NCBI RefSeq assembly: GCF_963378085.1
Contig: NZ_OY726395.1
Coordinates: forward strand, 1,860,001 to 1,924,000
DNA: 64,000 bases
Origin: Mycolicibacterium sp. MU0050
GTDB taxonomy: Bacteria > Actinomycetota > Actinomycetes > Mycobacteriales > Mycobacteriaceae
Direction: 5' to 3'
The notes beneath the pieces were generated by a model. It saw nothing but the letters and a program-made list of their open reading frames with translations, did not search any database and had not been told where the DNA came from. Below, one piece after another: positions 37,859 to 46,768 of this stretch. Positions within the stretch are counted from its first letter, which is position 1, and the number at the start of each line of letters is the position of its first letter. The translations under genes were made by a program, and so were the position numbers.

Positions 37859-40075
37859 GTGGCGAATCTGGTCATCGCGTCCAACAGCAAGGCGATGTCC
37901 AAGCTGGATGGGTCGATCAAGAAAAAGGTGTATGACTTCTTCGAGAAGCTCAACGAGGACGATGCTCAGCCCGGACTGCATATCGAGCCGTTGAAGACGG
38001 CGATCGACCCGCGGGTCCGGACCGGTCGGGTAGACCTGCACTACCGGGCAGTGCTGTTCCGGGTCGACGACAAGTCCAGCGGACCCACGTACATCTACAT
38101 GGGCACGTGGGGGCACGACGAGGCGAACAAGCTGGCTGAACGTGCCACCCTGCGCGTCAATCCCATCAACGGCACCCTGGAGGGGTTGATCGGGGAGCCT
38201 GTTACGGCAGAGCCTCCGGCGTCCGGTGAGCCGGTCACGGAACCCGCGCCGAAACCTGAGTTCTCGTACTTGGCCGGGGTCGGCTACAAGCTCGCCGACC
38301 TCACCGACGGCTTGGGGATCACCCCGACTCTCGCTGCCAAGGCAATGGCGGCCGCGGACGAGTCGGCACTACTGGAAGCAGCCGCGGATGGCCTCGAATG
38401 GGAGGGCAGCGCACTACTCGAACTCGCCACCGGCGTCGCCATCGAGACCATCCGCGAGAACCACGGCTTCGCCACGGAACCGGTCGACAAGTCCCTCGAT
38501 GAAGACCAACGGATCATCGCGGCGCTGGACCGCCCGGCGTCCAAGATGCAGTTCGCCTTCATCGAAGACAACGAGGAACTACGTCGCGTCATCGAGGGCG
38601 GCGACTTCGCCGCCTGGCGCACATTCCTACATCCCGAGCAGCGCAAGTACGTCGACACGGACTTCGGCGGTGCCTTCCGCCTTTCGGGCGGCGCCGGCAC
38701 CGGGAAAACCGTGGTGGCCATCCATCGGGCGCGCCGCCTCGCACGCGACAACCCAAACGCAAGGATCATCCTCACGACATTCAATACCGCCCTCGCCGAA
38801 GGCCTCAAGGCCGACCTCAAATCGCTGGACCCTGGGATACGTATCGCGGACAAGCCCGGAGATCTTGGCGTGTATGTCGGAGGCATCGATGCACTGGGCA
38901 GCGGCGTACTCAACCGATCGGGGCCTGCTCTTGGACCGGCCAGTGAGCGGTTGTTCGGACAGAGCGTCGAGTTCGGTGCCAAACGAACAGCATCAGACGC
39001 GGTATGGCGCGAGGTCGCGCAGACCGTCGACTCGGGTTTGGACGCGACACTCGCCACTCCGGCCTTTCTGGAGAGCGAGTACGTCGCAGTGGTTCTGGCG
39101 AATCGCATCACCGCCCTGGAGCAGTACGCAAAGGTCGCGCGCCCCGGACGGGGCGTGCGCCTCAGCCGGACACAGCGCATCGCCGTATGGAAGCTGGTTG
39201 AGGCTTTCCGGCGCCACCGCCAGATGGACGGAACCATCAGCTTTCCCGAAGTCCTGGCCCTTGCTGCAGAGGCGTTGCGTGTTCGCGCCGAGAACGACGG
39301 CACCCACCTAGCCGATCACGTCATCGTCGATGAGGCACAGGATCTGCACGCCACGCACTGGGCGTTGTTGCGGGCACTTGTCGCCGAGGGACCCAACGAT
39401 TTGTTCATAGCCGAGGATTCGCATCAGCGGATCTACGGAAGCCCGGTCGTGCTGAGCCGGTTCGGGATCAAAATTGTCGGCCGTTCCCGCCGGCTCACGT
39501 TGAACTACCGGACCACTGCTCAGAACTTGCACTTCGCGGTGAGCGTGCTGTCCGGAGCGGAGTATCGAGACTTGGAGCAGGGGGAGGAATCAACGAGTGA
39601 CTACCGTTCCGCCCGCAACGGTCCTGTCCCGGAACTGATTCCGTGTTCGGACTTGTCTGCCGAATTGGACGTGGTGGCGAAGAAGGTCAAGGGCTGGCTG
39701 GACGAGGACGGTGTGCAGCCGGAGAGCGTCGCCGTGCTTGCCCGCAGCCAGGACGAACGTGACCGCTTCGTTCGTGGCCTTGGCGAGCGCGGTGTCTCTG
39801 TCCGCGCCGTCGACAAGAACGCACCGTCCACGGGCCAACCCCTGGTGATGACGATGCACCGTGCGAAGGGAATGGAATTCTCGCGCGTTTTGCTCGTCGG
39901 CGCCGACGAAAAGCACGTGCCCTTGCCGGCATCGCTGCGCAACATTCCGGATGAAGAGCGCGCGGACGCTCTCTTACGGGAGCGATCATTGCTCTACGTG
40001 GCGAGTAGCCGCGCACGTGACGCGCTTGTGGTGACATGGAGTGGAAGAAAGTCAGACTTGTTGGGGCAATCGTAG
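37859..40075 (+). CDS. RelE-like domain fused to UvrD helicase
   Basis: 738 residues from GTG 37859, directly after the preceding stop. Residues 1-85 look like a RelE/ParE-type fold (KKVYDFFEKLNEDDAQPGL ... VRTGRVDLHYRAVLFRV ... YIYMGTWGHDEANKLA). After a linker to about 270, an SF1 helicase follows: RLSGGAGTGKTVVAIH (Lys 283), VDEAQDLHATH (Asp 491), EDSHQRIYG, LTLNYRTTAQN, TMHRAKGMEFSRVL and LLYVASSRARDALVV. Such fusions are known as nuclease/toxin-like UvrD proteins. In this locus it probably works with the large helicase it is coupled to. Toxin activity of the N-domain cannot be judged from sequence. Confidence 0.82.
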   Translation: MANLVIASNSKAMSKLDGSIKKKVYDFFEKLNEDDAQPGLHIEPLKTAIDPRVRTGRVDLHYRAVLFRVDDKSSGPTYIYMGTWGHDEANKLAERATLRVNPINGTLEGLIGEPVTAEPPASGEPVTEPAPKPEFSYLAGVGYKLADLTDGLGITPTLAAKAMAAADESALLEAAADGLEWEGSALLELATGVAIETIRENHGFATEPVDKSLDEDQRIIAALDRPASKMQFAFIEDNEELRRVIEGGDFAAWRTFLHPEQRKYVDTDFGGAFRLSGGAGTGKTVVAIHRARRLARDNPNARIILTTFNTALAEGLKADLKSLDPGIRIADKPGDLGVYVGGIDALGSGVLNRSGPALGPASERLFGQSVEFGAKRTASDAVWREVAQTVDSGLDATLATPAFLESEYVAVVLANRITALEQYAKVARPGRGVRLSRTQRIAVWKLVEAFRRHRQMDGTISFPEVLALAAEALRVRAENDGTHLADHVIVDEAQDLHATHWALLRALVAEGPNDLFIAEDSHQRIYGSPVVLSRFGIKIVGRSRRLTLNYRTTAQNLHFAVSVLSGAEYRDLEQGEESTSDYRSARNGPVPELIPCSDLSAELDVVAKKVKGWLDEDGVQPESVAVLARSQDERDRFVRGLGERGVSVRAVDKNAPSTGQPLVMTMHRAKGMEFSRVLLVGADEKHVPLPASLRNIPDEERADALLRERSLLYVASSRARDALVVTWSGRKSDLLGQS

Positions 40076-40107
40076 TTTGCGTACGAACTGAGGGAAGAGA
40101 GACGCAG

Positions 40108-40767
40108 ATGACAGCTGAGGACCGTACGTACAGTGTCGAAACCGACTCTGCCGCCATGGCTTTGGTGCATAGAATTCTTGGCGTGGGAGTCAATGGTCTG
40201 GGTCCTTACAAGTCTGCTTCCGCGATGGCACAAGAAGTTCTCGGGACGCATGGCGAAGCTGAATTGGCAATCAAGCAGTTGGTCGCGATTCATCGCCGAT
40301 GGGTGGGCACGACGGGATTCGCCACCGGCATCGGAGGGCTGGCGACCTTGGGTGTGGCGCTGCCGGCCGATATCACGACGTTCTACATGTTGTCGGCCAG
40401 GATGTCGGCGTCGATTGCGGCGCTGCGTGGGTATGACCTCACATCGGAGGAAGTTCAAAGCGCTGTTCTGATATCGCTCCTCGGGGCCGGCGCCGCGGGT
40501 GTTCTCGGCAAAGCCGGAGTGGACATCGGAGCAAAGTCCGCGATGGTCGGGCTGAAGAGGCTTCCTGGCCACGTTCTGATCGAGATCAACAAGAAGGTCG
40601 GTTACCGCCTTCTCACGAAGTTCGGCACCAAGGGATCGATCAACTTGGTGAAGGCGGTACCTCTCGTCGGCGGAGGTGTGGGCGCAGGTGTGAATGTGCT
40701 GGCCATCAACCAGATTGCGGCCTACTCCAAGCGGACGTTCGCGCCGCTCGGTTCCAATCCGGCGTAA
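40108..40767 (+). CDS. EcsC family protein
   Basis: 219 residues from ATG 40108 (AGGGAAGAGAG upstream); a longer frame from 40036 overlaps the preceding gene. EcsC marks: TGFATGIGGLATLGVALPADITTFYMLSARMSASIAALRGYDL, and a Gly/Ala-rich end. Several hydrophobic stretches suggest membrane association. EcsC proteins recur beside conflict-system genes and are thought to act at membranes; the mechanism is not established. It follows the UvrD fusion by 32 bases, so it may be the last gene of that operon. Its 3' end overlaps the convergent DUF6339 gene by 46 bases. Confidence 0.75.
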   Translation: MTAEDRTYSVETDSAAMALVHRILGVGVNGLGPYKSASAMAQEVLGTHGEAELAIKQLVAIHRRWVGTTGFATGIGGLATLGVALPADITTFYMLSARMSASIAALRGYDLTSEEVQSAVLISLLGAGAAGVLGKAGVDIGAKSAMVGLKRLPGHVLIEINKKVGYRLLTKFGTKGSINLVKAVPLVGGGVGAGVNVLAINQIAAYSKRTFAPLGSNPA

Positions 40768-41552
40768 CCCCAGGCGCGGTCGACGATTCCGGTTGCTCCC
40801 CGCAACGACGTCTCGCTGATATCGACAGCCTCTGGTCCGGTCGGCAGCGAGGTCCAGTCGTCCGGCACTGATGGGTCGAGTCGGCACCACGTGTCGTAGG
40901 CCGCGATATCGTCGGTCTGATAATCGGTTTCGACCTCAGGCGGCGTTCCGACCGTGGCCAGGTTCAGCACCCGTGCGAGGTCGTTCACCTGGTCAGAACT
41001 GGGCTCTCCTGCCTCGGTGACGCGGTCGACGATGGCCACCGCCAGCGACCGACACCTGACGATGGGTCTGTGCAGGTAGCTGTTGGGCAGGTCTTGGAAC
41101 TTGAAAGCCCGCTCGACGGGACGATAGTCCGAGCCGGCGCGGAAGATCTCCGCGCCCCACCACAACCGGGCGAAAGTCTGCTTGTGGATCGGCCCCCACC
41201 ACCGGTCATCGGCGATGGTGCCGTCCGCGGCGGACCAACGCCACTCGACGTACCAGGAGTACCGCAGCGCAAGCCACTGCCACACACCACGGTCCGCCGC
41301 TTCCGACCGAAGCAGGCGCAGCGCGTAGTGGACGCGAGGTGCGACCCAGCGGTCGCTGTGGGTCCGGTCGGCCCAGACCGCGTCGGTGGTTCGTGTCTTG
41401 ACCTCGTTCATCAGGGAATCGAGTGCTTCGAGGCTCGGTGAACTGTCGTCAGGGAGAGATAGGGGCCGGGTTCGGCCGTCCTGCTCGGTTTGGTGCCGAA
41501 GACGCTCGACAGCGTCGAGGCGGACCGGGAGCGTGTGAAGCACATCAGACAT
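40722..41552 (-). CDS. DUF6339 family protein, last gene of the GHKL/helicase operon
   Basis: 276 residues from ATG 41552, overlapping the upstream gene by 8 bases. The core RVHYALRLLRSEAADRGVWQWLALRYSWYVEWRW ... TFARLWWGAEIFRAGSDY fits DUF6339, whose function is unknown but which I recall from methylation- and helicase-linked defence clusters. All-helical, no membrane segments. Fourth of four tightly coupled genes on this strand. Confidence 0.72.
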   Translation of the reverse strand: MSDVLHTLPVRLDAVERLRHQTEQDGRTRPLSLPDDSSPSLEALDSLMNEVKTRTTDAVWADRTHSDRWVAPRVHYALRLLRSEAADRGVWQWLALRYSWYVEWRWSAADGTIADDRWWGPIHKQTFARLWWGAEIFRAGSDYRPVERAFKFQDLPNSYLHRPIVRCRSLAVAIVDRVTEAGEPSSDQVNDLARVLNLATVGTPPEVETDYQTDDIAAYDTWCRLDPSVPDDWTSLPTGPEAVDISETSLRGATGIVDRAWGYAGLEPSGANVRLE

Positions 41553-42501
41553 GTTTGACGTCCTTGCATACGTTCACGACGGTGTCGGACATGCCGGTGA
41601 TCCGGTCCAGCACGAGGTCTGCCTCGGCCCAGAACTCCGCTGTTGCTGCCGGATTGCCGTCCAGCGCACCGACCTTTTCGTACAGTTCTTCGACTGAATT
41701 CGTATCGGGAAGTTCCCGAGCCAGAGCCTCACAAGTACTCCGGAGGATCGGGGTCGTCGGACCTGCTGCGGGCGCGTCGTACTCTCCGGGGGTGATGTCG
41801 TCGATCGCGGCGCGAAGGAGCGAGTTGGCGACTTGGCGAGCGATCATCGCTCCGAGCAGATCGCGGTGCCGGCGCCGTTCGGTCTTCGCGTTCTCCGCTT
41901 TGATCAGACTCTCGAAGCCGTCGATGCCGCTGTTGAGGTACAGCACGGGGGGCGACTGGTTGATGTCGAGGTAGCAATGGCTCGTGGGACTGCGCCGCGC
42001 ATCCGGTGGTGCGTCGTCGCCCGCGAAGCCGACCCATGCATTCCGTAGCGGTGGTGCTCCCGCTCGGAGGGGAGCCTCACCAGGTTCGCCGATCAGCTCC
42101 CATTCCAGGCCGGTCCCGACGATCCGCCGCCGTCCGCCGTGCGTGGCCACGAGCTCCATGGTCAACGAGGCTTTTTGGCCGACGATGGAACGGGGGATAC
42201 CGAGGACCGCCTCGAAAGTTCGACCGCTCGAGTCGGGCGTCATCCGAAACACTCGGCGCACTTGGGTTGCCCTGCACGCGAACAGGATATGGGCGCTCAG
42301 GTCTGTCAACGCAGGGGGCAGAACCTGGTCACTGCTCGCTGTCAGGGTGACCTCTGCATTGGACCATGACCGTTCAGAGGCTTTCAGACGTAGGTATTCC
42401 GAGTCGATGAGTTCGGGTTCATGCTGGCCATCCAAGCTGAACTCGGTGACGCGGCAATCCCATTTGTCCTTGAAAGTCGGCCAGGCGAAGCGCGGTGTCA
42501 C
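41545..42501 (-). CDS. Unknown protein of the GHKL/helicase/DUF6339 operon
   Basis: 318 residues from GTG 42501, chosen because it overlaps the stop of the upstream gene as GTGA with AAAGGA before it. A beta-rich first half (FAWPTFKDKWDCRVTEFSLDGQ; VTLTASSDQVLPPALTDLSAHILF) precedes an acidic helical end (NSVEELYEKVGALDGNPAATAEFWAEADLVLDRITGMSD). I recognise no domain. Its fixed place between the GHKL ATPase and DUF6339 suggests a structural or adaptor subunit. Confidence 0.7.
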   Translation of the reverse strand: MTPRFAWPTFKDKWDCRVTEFSLDGQHEPELIDSEYLRLKASERSWSNAEVTLTASSDQVLPPALTDLSAHILFACRATQVRRVFRMTPDSSGRTFEAVLGIPRSIVGQKASLTMELVATHGGRRRIVGTGLEWELIGEPGEAPLRAGAPPLRNAWVGFAGDDAPPDARRSPTSHCYLDINQSPPVLYLNSGIDGFESLIKAENAKTERRRHRDLLGAMIARQVANSLLRAAIDDITPGEYDAPAAGPTTPILRSTCEALARELPDTNSVEELYEKVGALDGNPAATAEFWAEADLVLDRITGMSDTVVNVCKDVKHV

Positions 42502-44441
42502 CGGATGTCCTTTCCTTCGGACTGCTTCGACGGTGGTGCAACGTCGGCTCGTGCGATTCGGACGTCGACCGCCGACTCTGCCGCGGGGATGGGAAGCGTT
42601 GTCGTACTCACGCCACGGACCGTTGTCGTCAGTAGCCGGCCGCGGGGCTTGTGGGCCAGCACCACTTTCGTGTCCGAGTATTCGGCCGGTGGGTCCACCT
42701 CGAGATGTTCCCACTGGATGTCCTGGTGGCCTCCATCGAGACCGACCAAGGCCAACCTCGGTTCCACGGACCATCCCTCGGGACGGTTCCGAGCGCGAAT
42801 TTCGAAGTCGAGATGCCAGGCCCCGTCGATGACAGAGGCATTGTGAATGCGAATCTCCGGCTTCCGAACTGACGCGGTACCGCGCGCACCGCCACCGGAC
42901 TCGCCCTGTAGAAAGGCGAGGTTCTTGAAGATCGCCTTAGGGGGCTTGTCGTCGGAGGGCAGTGGAGCTCCGAAGATGTCGGACAACTGATCGAGAATCG
43001 CGACGCGGATGTTCCGTAGGTTCGGCACCCATGGTGCCTTGTAATGCGCGGTGAGATTCGCCTGCGACGTCTTTGTTCGTCCTGAACCTGGTATCCACTG
43101 GTCGTGTGCGGGCGGCTCCGCGAAGCGGAGGAAGTCGTCCGCACGTTCCTCTTCGAGAGACGGAGACTCGGGATTGACTGCTGCGCCCGCCATCAAGAAC
43201 GCGTGATAGGTGCGGCCTTCGAACTCCTTGTCCACAGTCTGGACGATCATCTCGGGTCGACGAAAGAGACACACCTTGTTCTCGAGGGAGTCCTTCTGGT
43301 CATCGGAGAGCGTCACGACCAGCTTCGCCGTATGCCGAAACGCGATGTGGCGCTCGTCAGCATCAGTGCGGGCAGAGATTTCGATCGGGACGTCCCTGAC
43401 GACGATGTCACCCGGTTCGTTCAACTCATTGTCGATCTGGCCGGCATCGAACTTCCTCAGGGCATTGACGAGTTCGGTGTACTGCTCTTCGGGGTCGACC
43501 ATGTGCTGGTAGATCACTCGGTCTCCGTCGAGAACCTCTACTCGAACACGGAGGCGACCGCGCGTGAGCAGGGGCCAGAACTCTTCCTCGATCGCGGCTT
43601 CCAGACTCTTCGCGAAGTGGTGGACCTGACCGATGTCACCGAGGCCCTTGTCCGGTTCGTCCGGATCGTAGAAACCGAGCAACAAAGCCGTCGTTCCAGG
43701 GCGATCATCTTCCCGCGCGAGCCACAGGCGATCCGCCAGGTCGGTGTTCTCCCAAACCGAGGCAACATCACCGTTGGGTTCTTGCACACCGAAAAATCCC
43801 CGTCCCTGGTAATTGGTGCCGGAGAGTTGGTGCACCACTCCCTGGTTCACGCCGATGATGCGATCCTGTCGACGACCATCGACAGCGTCAGAGGCTTGGA
43901 GAGTCGAATTGAAGAGCACCGTCTGGAGTCGCGAGAACCGCCAGTACACGGCTTTACCAAGGCCGAACGATCCGCCCGATGTCTTGTCCTTGCCGCTGTA
44001 CAGGTCCAGGCGGCACAGTTTGACGAAGTTGCCGTACTCCTCGGCGTCTCCTTCGGCGAACTCAGGACCGGTGAGCCCGCGCGCCCCGTAGTCGGCGACA
44101 CGAAGCAGCGTCAGGGAGTCCGCGGACTTGAGCGCCGCCAAACCCGACTGGAGCTGGCCGGCAGTCACGGCACCCATCGCCGCTTCGGCCATGGCCCCAA
44201 GGTGAGGCTCCAATTCCTCGTGCCACGCGACAGCCTCTTCGAAACGCTTCCGGTCCTCACCCGACAAAACGATGAAGGAGTAGACCAGATCGGCCGTCTC
44301 GCCCGGTAGCCGGGCGTCATTGCTGTTCTGCGCACTTTCGCGGGCCAGCGACGACAGGCCTGCGTTGACTGTCCACTGGTTGGCATTGCCGTAGTTCGCG
44401 TAGTTTCGGCTTTGTTCTTCCCATCTCCAGGTGGCGGTCAA
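42498..44441 (-). CDS. GHKL (HSP90/histidine-kinase-like) ATPase protein
   Basis: 647 residues from TTG 44441, chosen for AAGGAGAG just upstream; a longer reading to 44531 has an unlikely start. ATPase motifs: N-box SSLARESAQNSNDARLP, G1 VADYGARGLTGPEF and lid GGSFGLGKAVYWRFS. The rest is long and beta-rich with no nuclease motif. Families of MORC/MutL-like GHKL proteins are known in restriction-type operons, where ATP-driven clamp closure on DNA is proposed. It lies 86 bases after the SF2 helicase and overlaps the next gene. Compare the fused GHKL-helicase at 2843-7555. Confidence 0.78.
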   Translation of the reverse strand: MTATWRWEEQSRNYANYGNANQWTVNAGLSSLARESAQNSNDARLPGETADLVYSFIVLSGEDRKRFEEAVAWHEELEPHLGAMAEAAMGAVTAGQLQSGLAALKSADSLTLLRVADYGARGLTGPEFAEGDAEEYGNFVKLCRLDLYSGKDKTSGGSFGLGKAVYWRFSRLQTVLFNSTLQASDAVDGRRQDRIIGVNQGVVHQLSGTNYQGRGFFGVQEPNGDVASVWENTDLADRLWLAREDDRPGTTALLLGFYDPDEPDKGLGDIGQVHHFAKSLEAAIEEEFWPLLTRGRLRVRVEVLDGDRVIYQHMVDPEEQYTELVNALRKFDAGQIDNELNEPGDIVVRDVPIEISARTDADERHIAFRHTAKLVVTLSDDQKDSLENKVCLFRRPEMIVQTVDKEFEGRTYHAFLMAGAAVNPESPSLEEERADDFLRFAEPPAHDQWIPGSGRTKTSQANLTAHYKAPWVPNLRNIRVAILDQLSDIFGAPLPSDDKPPKAIFKNLAFLQGESGGGARGTASVRKPEIRIHNASVIDGAWHLDFEIRARNRPEGWSVEPRLALVGLDGGHQDIQWEHLEVDPPAEYSDTKVVLAHKPRGRLLTTTVRGVSTTTLPIPAAESAVDVRIARADVAPPSKQSEGKDIR

Positions 44442-44527
44442 GACTCTCCTTCGACGCTGTATATGGGTCCCCACCCATATTGGGTTGTTTGTATACGCGC
44501 AGCTGCGGCTACAGAGCGTGGCGCGCC

Positions 44528-46300
44528 TCAAAGCGCGTGACGCATCTCGTTCTCGAGGTCAGAGTAGTGAACGGTCGCCGGCTTGTTGCGCCATTGGATG
44601 TTGTCCTCGACATCGATGATCAGACACCTATCCGTGCCGCCGAACGCGGGGCCTCGCAGGCCGCGTCCGATCATCTGCTCGTAGAGCACATGGCTGGTTG
44701 TCGGCCTTGCCACGACGACACAACGGATCGACGGGGCGTCGAACCCGGTGGTCAACACTCCGTAGTTGCATAGCACCGACAATTCGTTGCTGCGAAAGCG
44801 CTCGATGGTCGCCCGACGAGTCGCGGGCCGTGTCGTGCCGAGCACGCAGGCGGATGATCGTCCGCGCCGCCGCAATAGACTGGACACCGCCTGGGCGTGC
44901 TGCACGGAACAAGCGAATACGAGTACGGGCCAGGTGGGGTCGAGACCCAGCAGACGCTCGACCAATCGGCGGTTCCTTCGATGCTCTTCGCCGAGTTTGG
45001 TCAGAACCTCCGGATGAACGTCGTCGAAGTTCTCGAAATGATCGGCGTGTGATTTGTTGAGAGACAGGTCGATCGCGGGGGCGTGGTAGTCGAGGCTTTC
45101 GTCTTCGATCCTCGCCAGAACACCCCGACCTCTCAATGACTGGACTGGATCGGCGCCCAGACTGGGGACGTTGAGGATGTTGTTGTGAAAGCGACGACGA
45201 AGTCGGTTGGTCTCGTCTCGGTTCGCCCGGCGGGGCGTCGCGGTGAGGCCGATCAAGGCGGTCGATGCCCGCTTCTGCCGGAAGTTGAAGCCGAGGGCAT
45301 TCAGCGTGCTGCCATAGCTCGGGGCAAGCGCGCGGTGCGCTTCGTCGATCACCACCGCACCCAGGTTTTCTCCGAGGACCTGAAGATCATCTGACTTCAG
45401 GCCGGCCCCGCGGTCCTGTGTCGCGGCGTAGAGCTTCTGAATGCTCGTGACAACCACCCCGCAGTCGGAAGGGACTGCATTCTTGTCTGACCAGAGGCGA
45501 CCGATCGTCAATGTCTCGCGAAACGAAGAATCGCCATGTCCGAGGTCGAACCACACCTCTCGGAAAGCCTGTACCGCCTGTTCGCACAGTTCGTCGCTGT
45601 GGGCGATCCAGAGGATTCGCGGCCGATCATCGCGCATCTGGCGCCATTTCAAGAGAGCTTCGACCGCCGTCCTGGTTTTCCCGGCGCCGGTGGGTAGCGT
45701 CAAGATGGCCCGGTTGGCATCGTCGGGCCGTTCCAGAACCTCGATCAGCTTGTCGAACAGCTCCACCTGGAAGTCGGCGAGGGCAGGCAACTTGACGCAG
45801 GGCTCGACCTCGAGAGTGTCGGGCAACGAGGTGGTGCCTTTGGACCCTGCGAATGCGAGCGGCATCTTGATGGTCTTGACGAAGTACATCGCCCAAGACT
45901 TGCCCGGGTGCCACTTTCGTTGGGCGACAGCGTTGGCTTTGGAGCGGTCCCCGCCGCTGCCCTGAGTCGTCGAGGAGTAGTCGTGAAGTTTGGCCAGGAT
46001 TCGTGGATGGCTATGGGTGGCGATCAGGCGACGCAGTTCACGGTCTGACAGGAGGTCCGGACCTGCGAGCTCGACGAGCAACTCGTAGACGCTGTCGTCG
46101 GGAAGGCGCAACGACTTGGGAGGAGCCTTCTCCTGTTCCGCTGCCGCGACGATCCATTCGATCGAACGTCCGCGACTGTCGGTGGAGAACCTCGACAACG
46201 CATCGCGCGCTTCGCGTGGTGTCACAGTGCGTTGCAGAAACCGGATCATCTTTGCGCGATCTCGATCGGTGAGTTCTCCCGAAGGAAGGGCTGCCGGCAT
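44528..46300 (-). CDS. SF2 (DEAH) helicase, first gene of the GHKL/DUF6339 operon
   Basis: 590 residues from ATG 46300 (AGAGGA 8 bases upstream; GTG 46306 also in frame). An N-terminal 170-residue helical region precedes the RAD25-like core: LTLPTGAGKTRTAVEALLKW, VVIDEAHRALAPSYGSTL, LIGLTATPRRANRDE, GVLTTGFDAPSIRCVVVARPT and YEQMIGRGLRGPAFGG. The last motif and spacing closely match the helicase half of the protein at 2843-7555. It would move on or unwind duplex DNA. Divergent from the large gene at 46769. Confidence 0.85.
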   Translation of the reverse strand: MPAALPSGELTDRDRAKMIRFLQRTVTPREARDALSRFSTDSRGRSIEWIVAAAEQEKAPPKSLRLPDDSVYELLVELAGPDLLSDRELRRLIATHSHPRILAKLHDYSSTTQGSGGDRSKANAVAQRKWHPGKSWAMYFVKTIKMPLAFAGSKGTTSLPDTLEVEPCVKLPALADFQVELFDKLIEVLERPDDANRAILTLPTGAGKTRTAVEALLKWRQMRDDRPRILWIAHSDELCEQAVQAFREVWFDLGHGDSSFRETLTIGRLWSDKNAVPSDCGVVVTSIQKLYAATQDRGAGLKSDDLQVLGENLGAVVIDEAHRALAPSYGSTLNALGFNFRQKRASTALIGLTATPRRANRDETNRLRRRFHNNILNVPSLGADPVQSLRGRGVLARIEDESLDYHAPAIDLSLNKSHADHFENFDDVHPEVLTKLGEEHRRNRRLVERLLGLDPTWPVLVFACSVQHAQAVSSLLRRRGRSSACVLGTTRPATRRATIERFRSNELSVLCNYGVLTTGFDAPSIRCVVVARPTTSHVLYEQMIGRGLRGPAFGGTDRCLIIDVEDNIQWRNKPATVHYSDLENEMRHAL

Positions 46301-46306
46301 TGCCAC

Positions 46307-46768
46307 GTCCTCTGTACGCCTTGGTGTTCGTCAACACTGCCAATCTGATGTCCACCCACCCTCTCAGAGTTCTTGCGATCGCGAATCGCTTCGCGCGCAG
46401 CCGAAGCGAATGGGTGACCAGAGGGCCCGAAGTACTCGCTGTTCTTGCCGAGCGACTCCACCTTGTGCGGCAACCTGCGACGCCTTGTCGGTACCCTATG
46501 CGACCCTGATCGGCTCGTCACCCACGGGCACAGCACCCGAGAAAACAGAGCCGTGACCGATCACAGACGGAGTCGCACGCCCCGCGGTCGCCGCACCGAG
46601 GGCGTCGGCTACGATCCGCAGAAATTGACGCCGTTACAGATTGTTGGTGGGTTGTCTGGCGGCAACCCTGCTCGGGCCGCGGTGTTCGGGGACTGTTGGG
46701 GAGGTTGTCCGTCGTGCGCACGCCGGGTATCCCCGACCGCAATCTCTCCAAAGCTGGGGGTATGAACT
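46307..46768. promoter_or_regulatory. Divergent intergenic region between two defence operons
   Basis: About 460 bases with no convincing gene; short frames here have no family look. It must hold promoters for both directions. Candidate elements are TACCCTAT near 46493 as a -10 and TTGACG at 46625-46630 as a -35, both weak. No operator repeat is evident. Confidence 0.3.
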
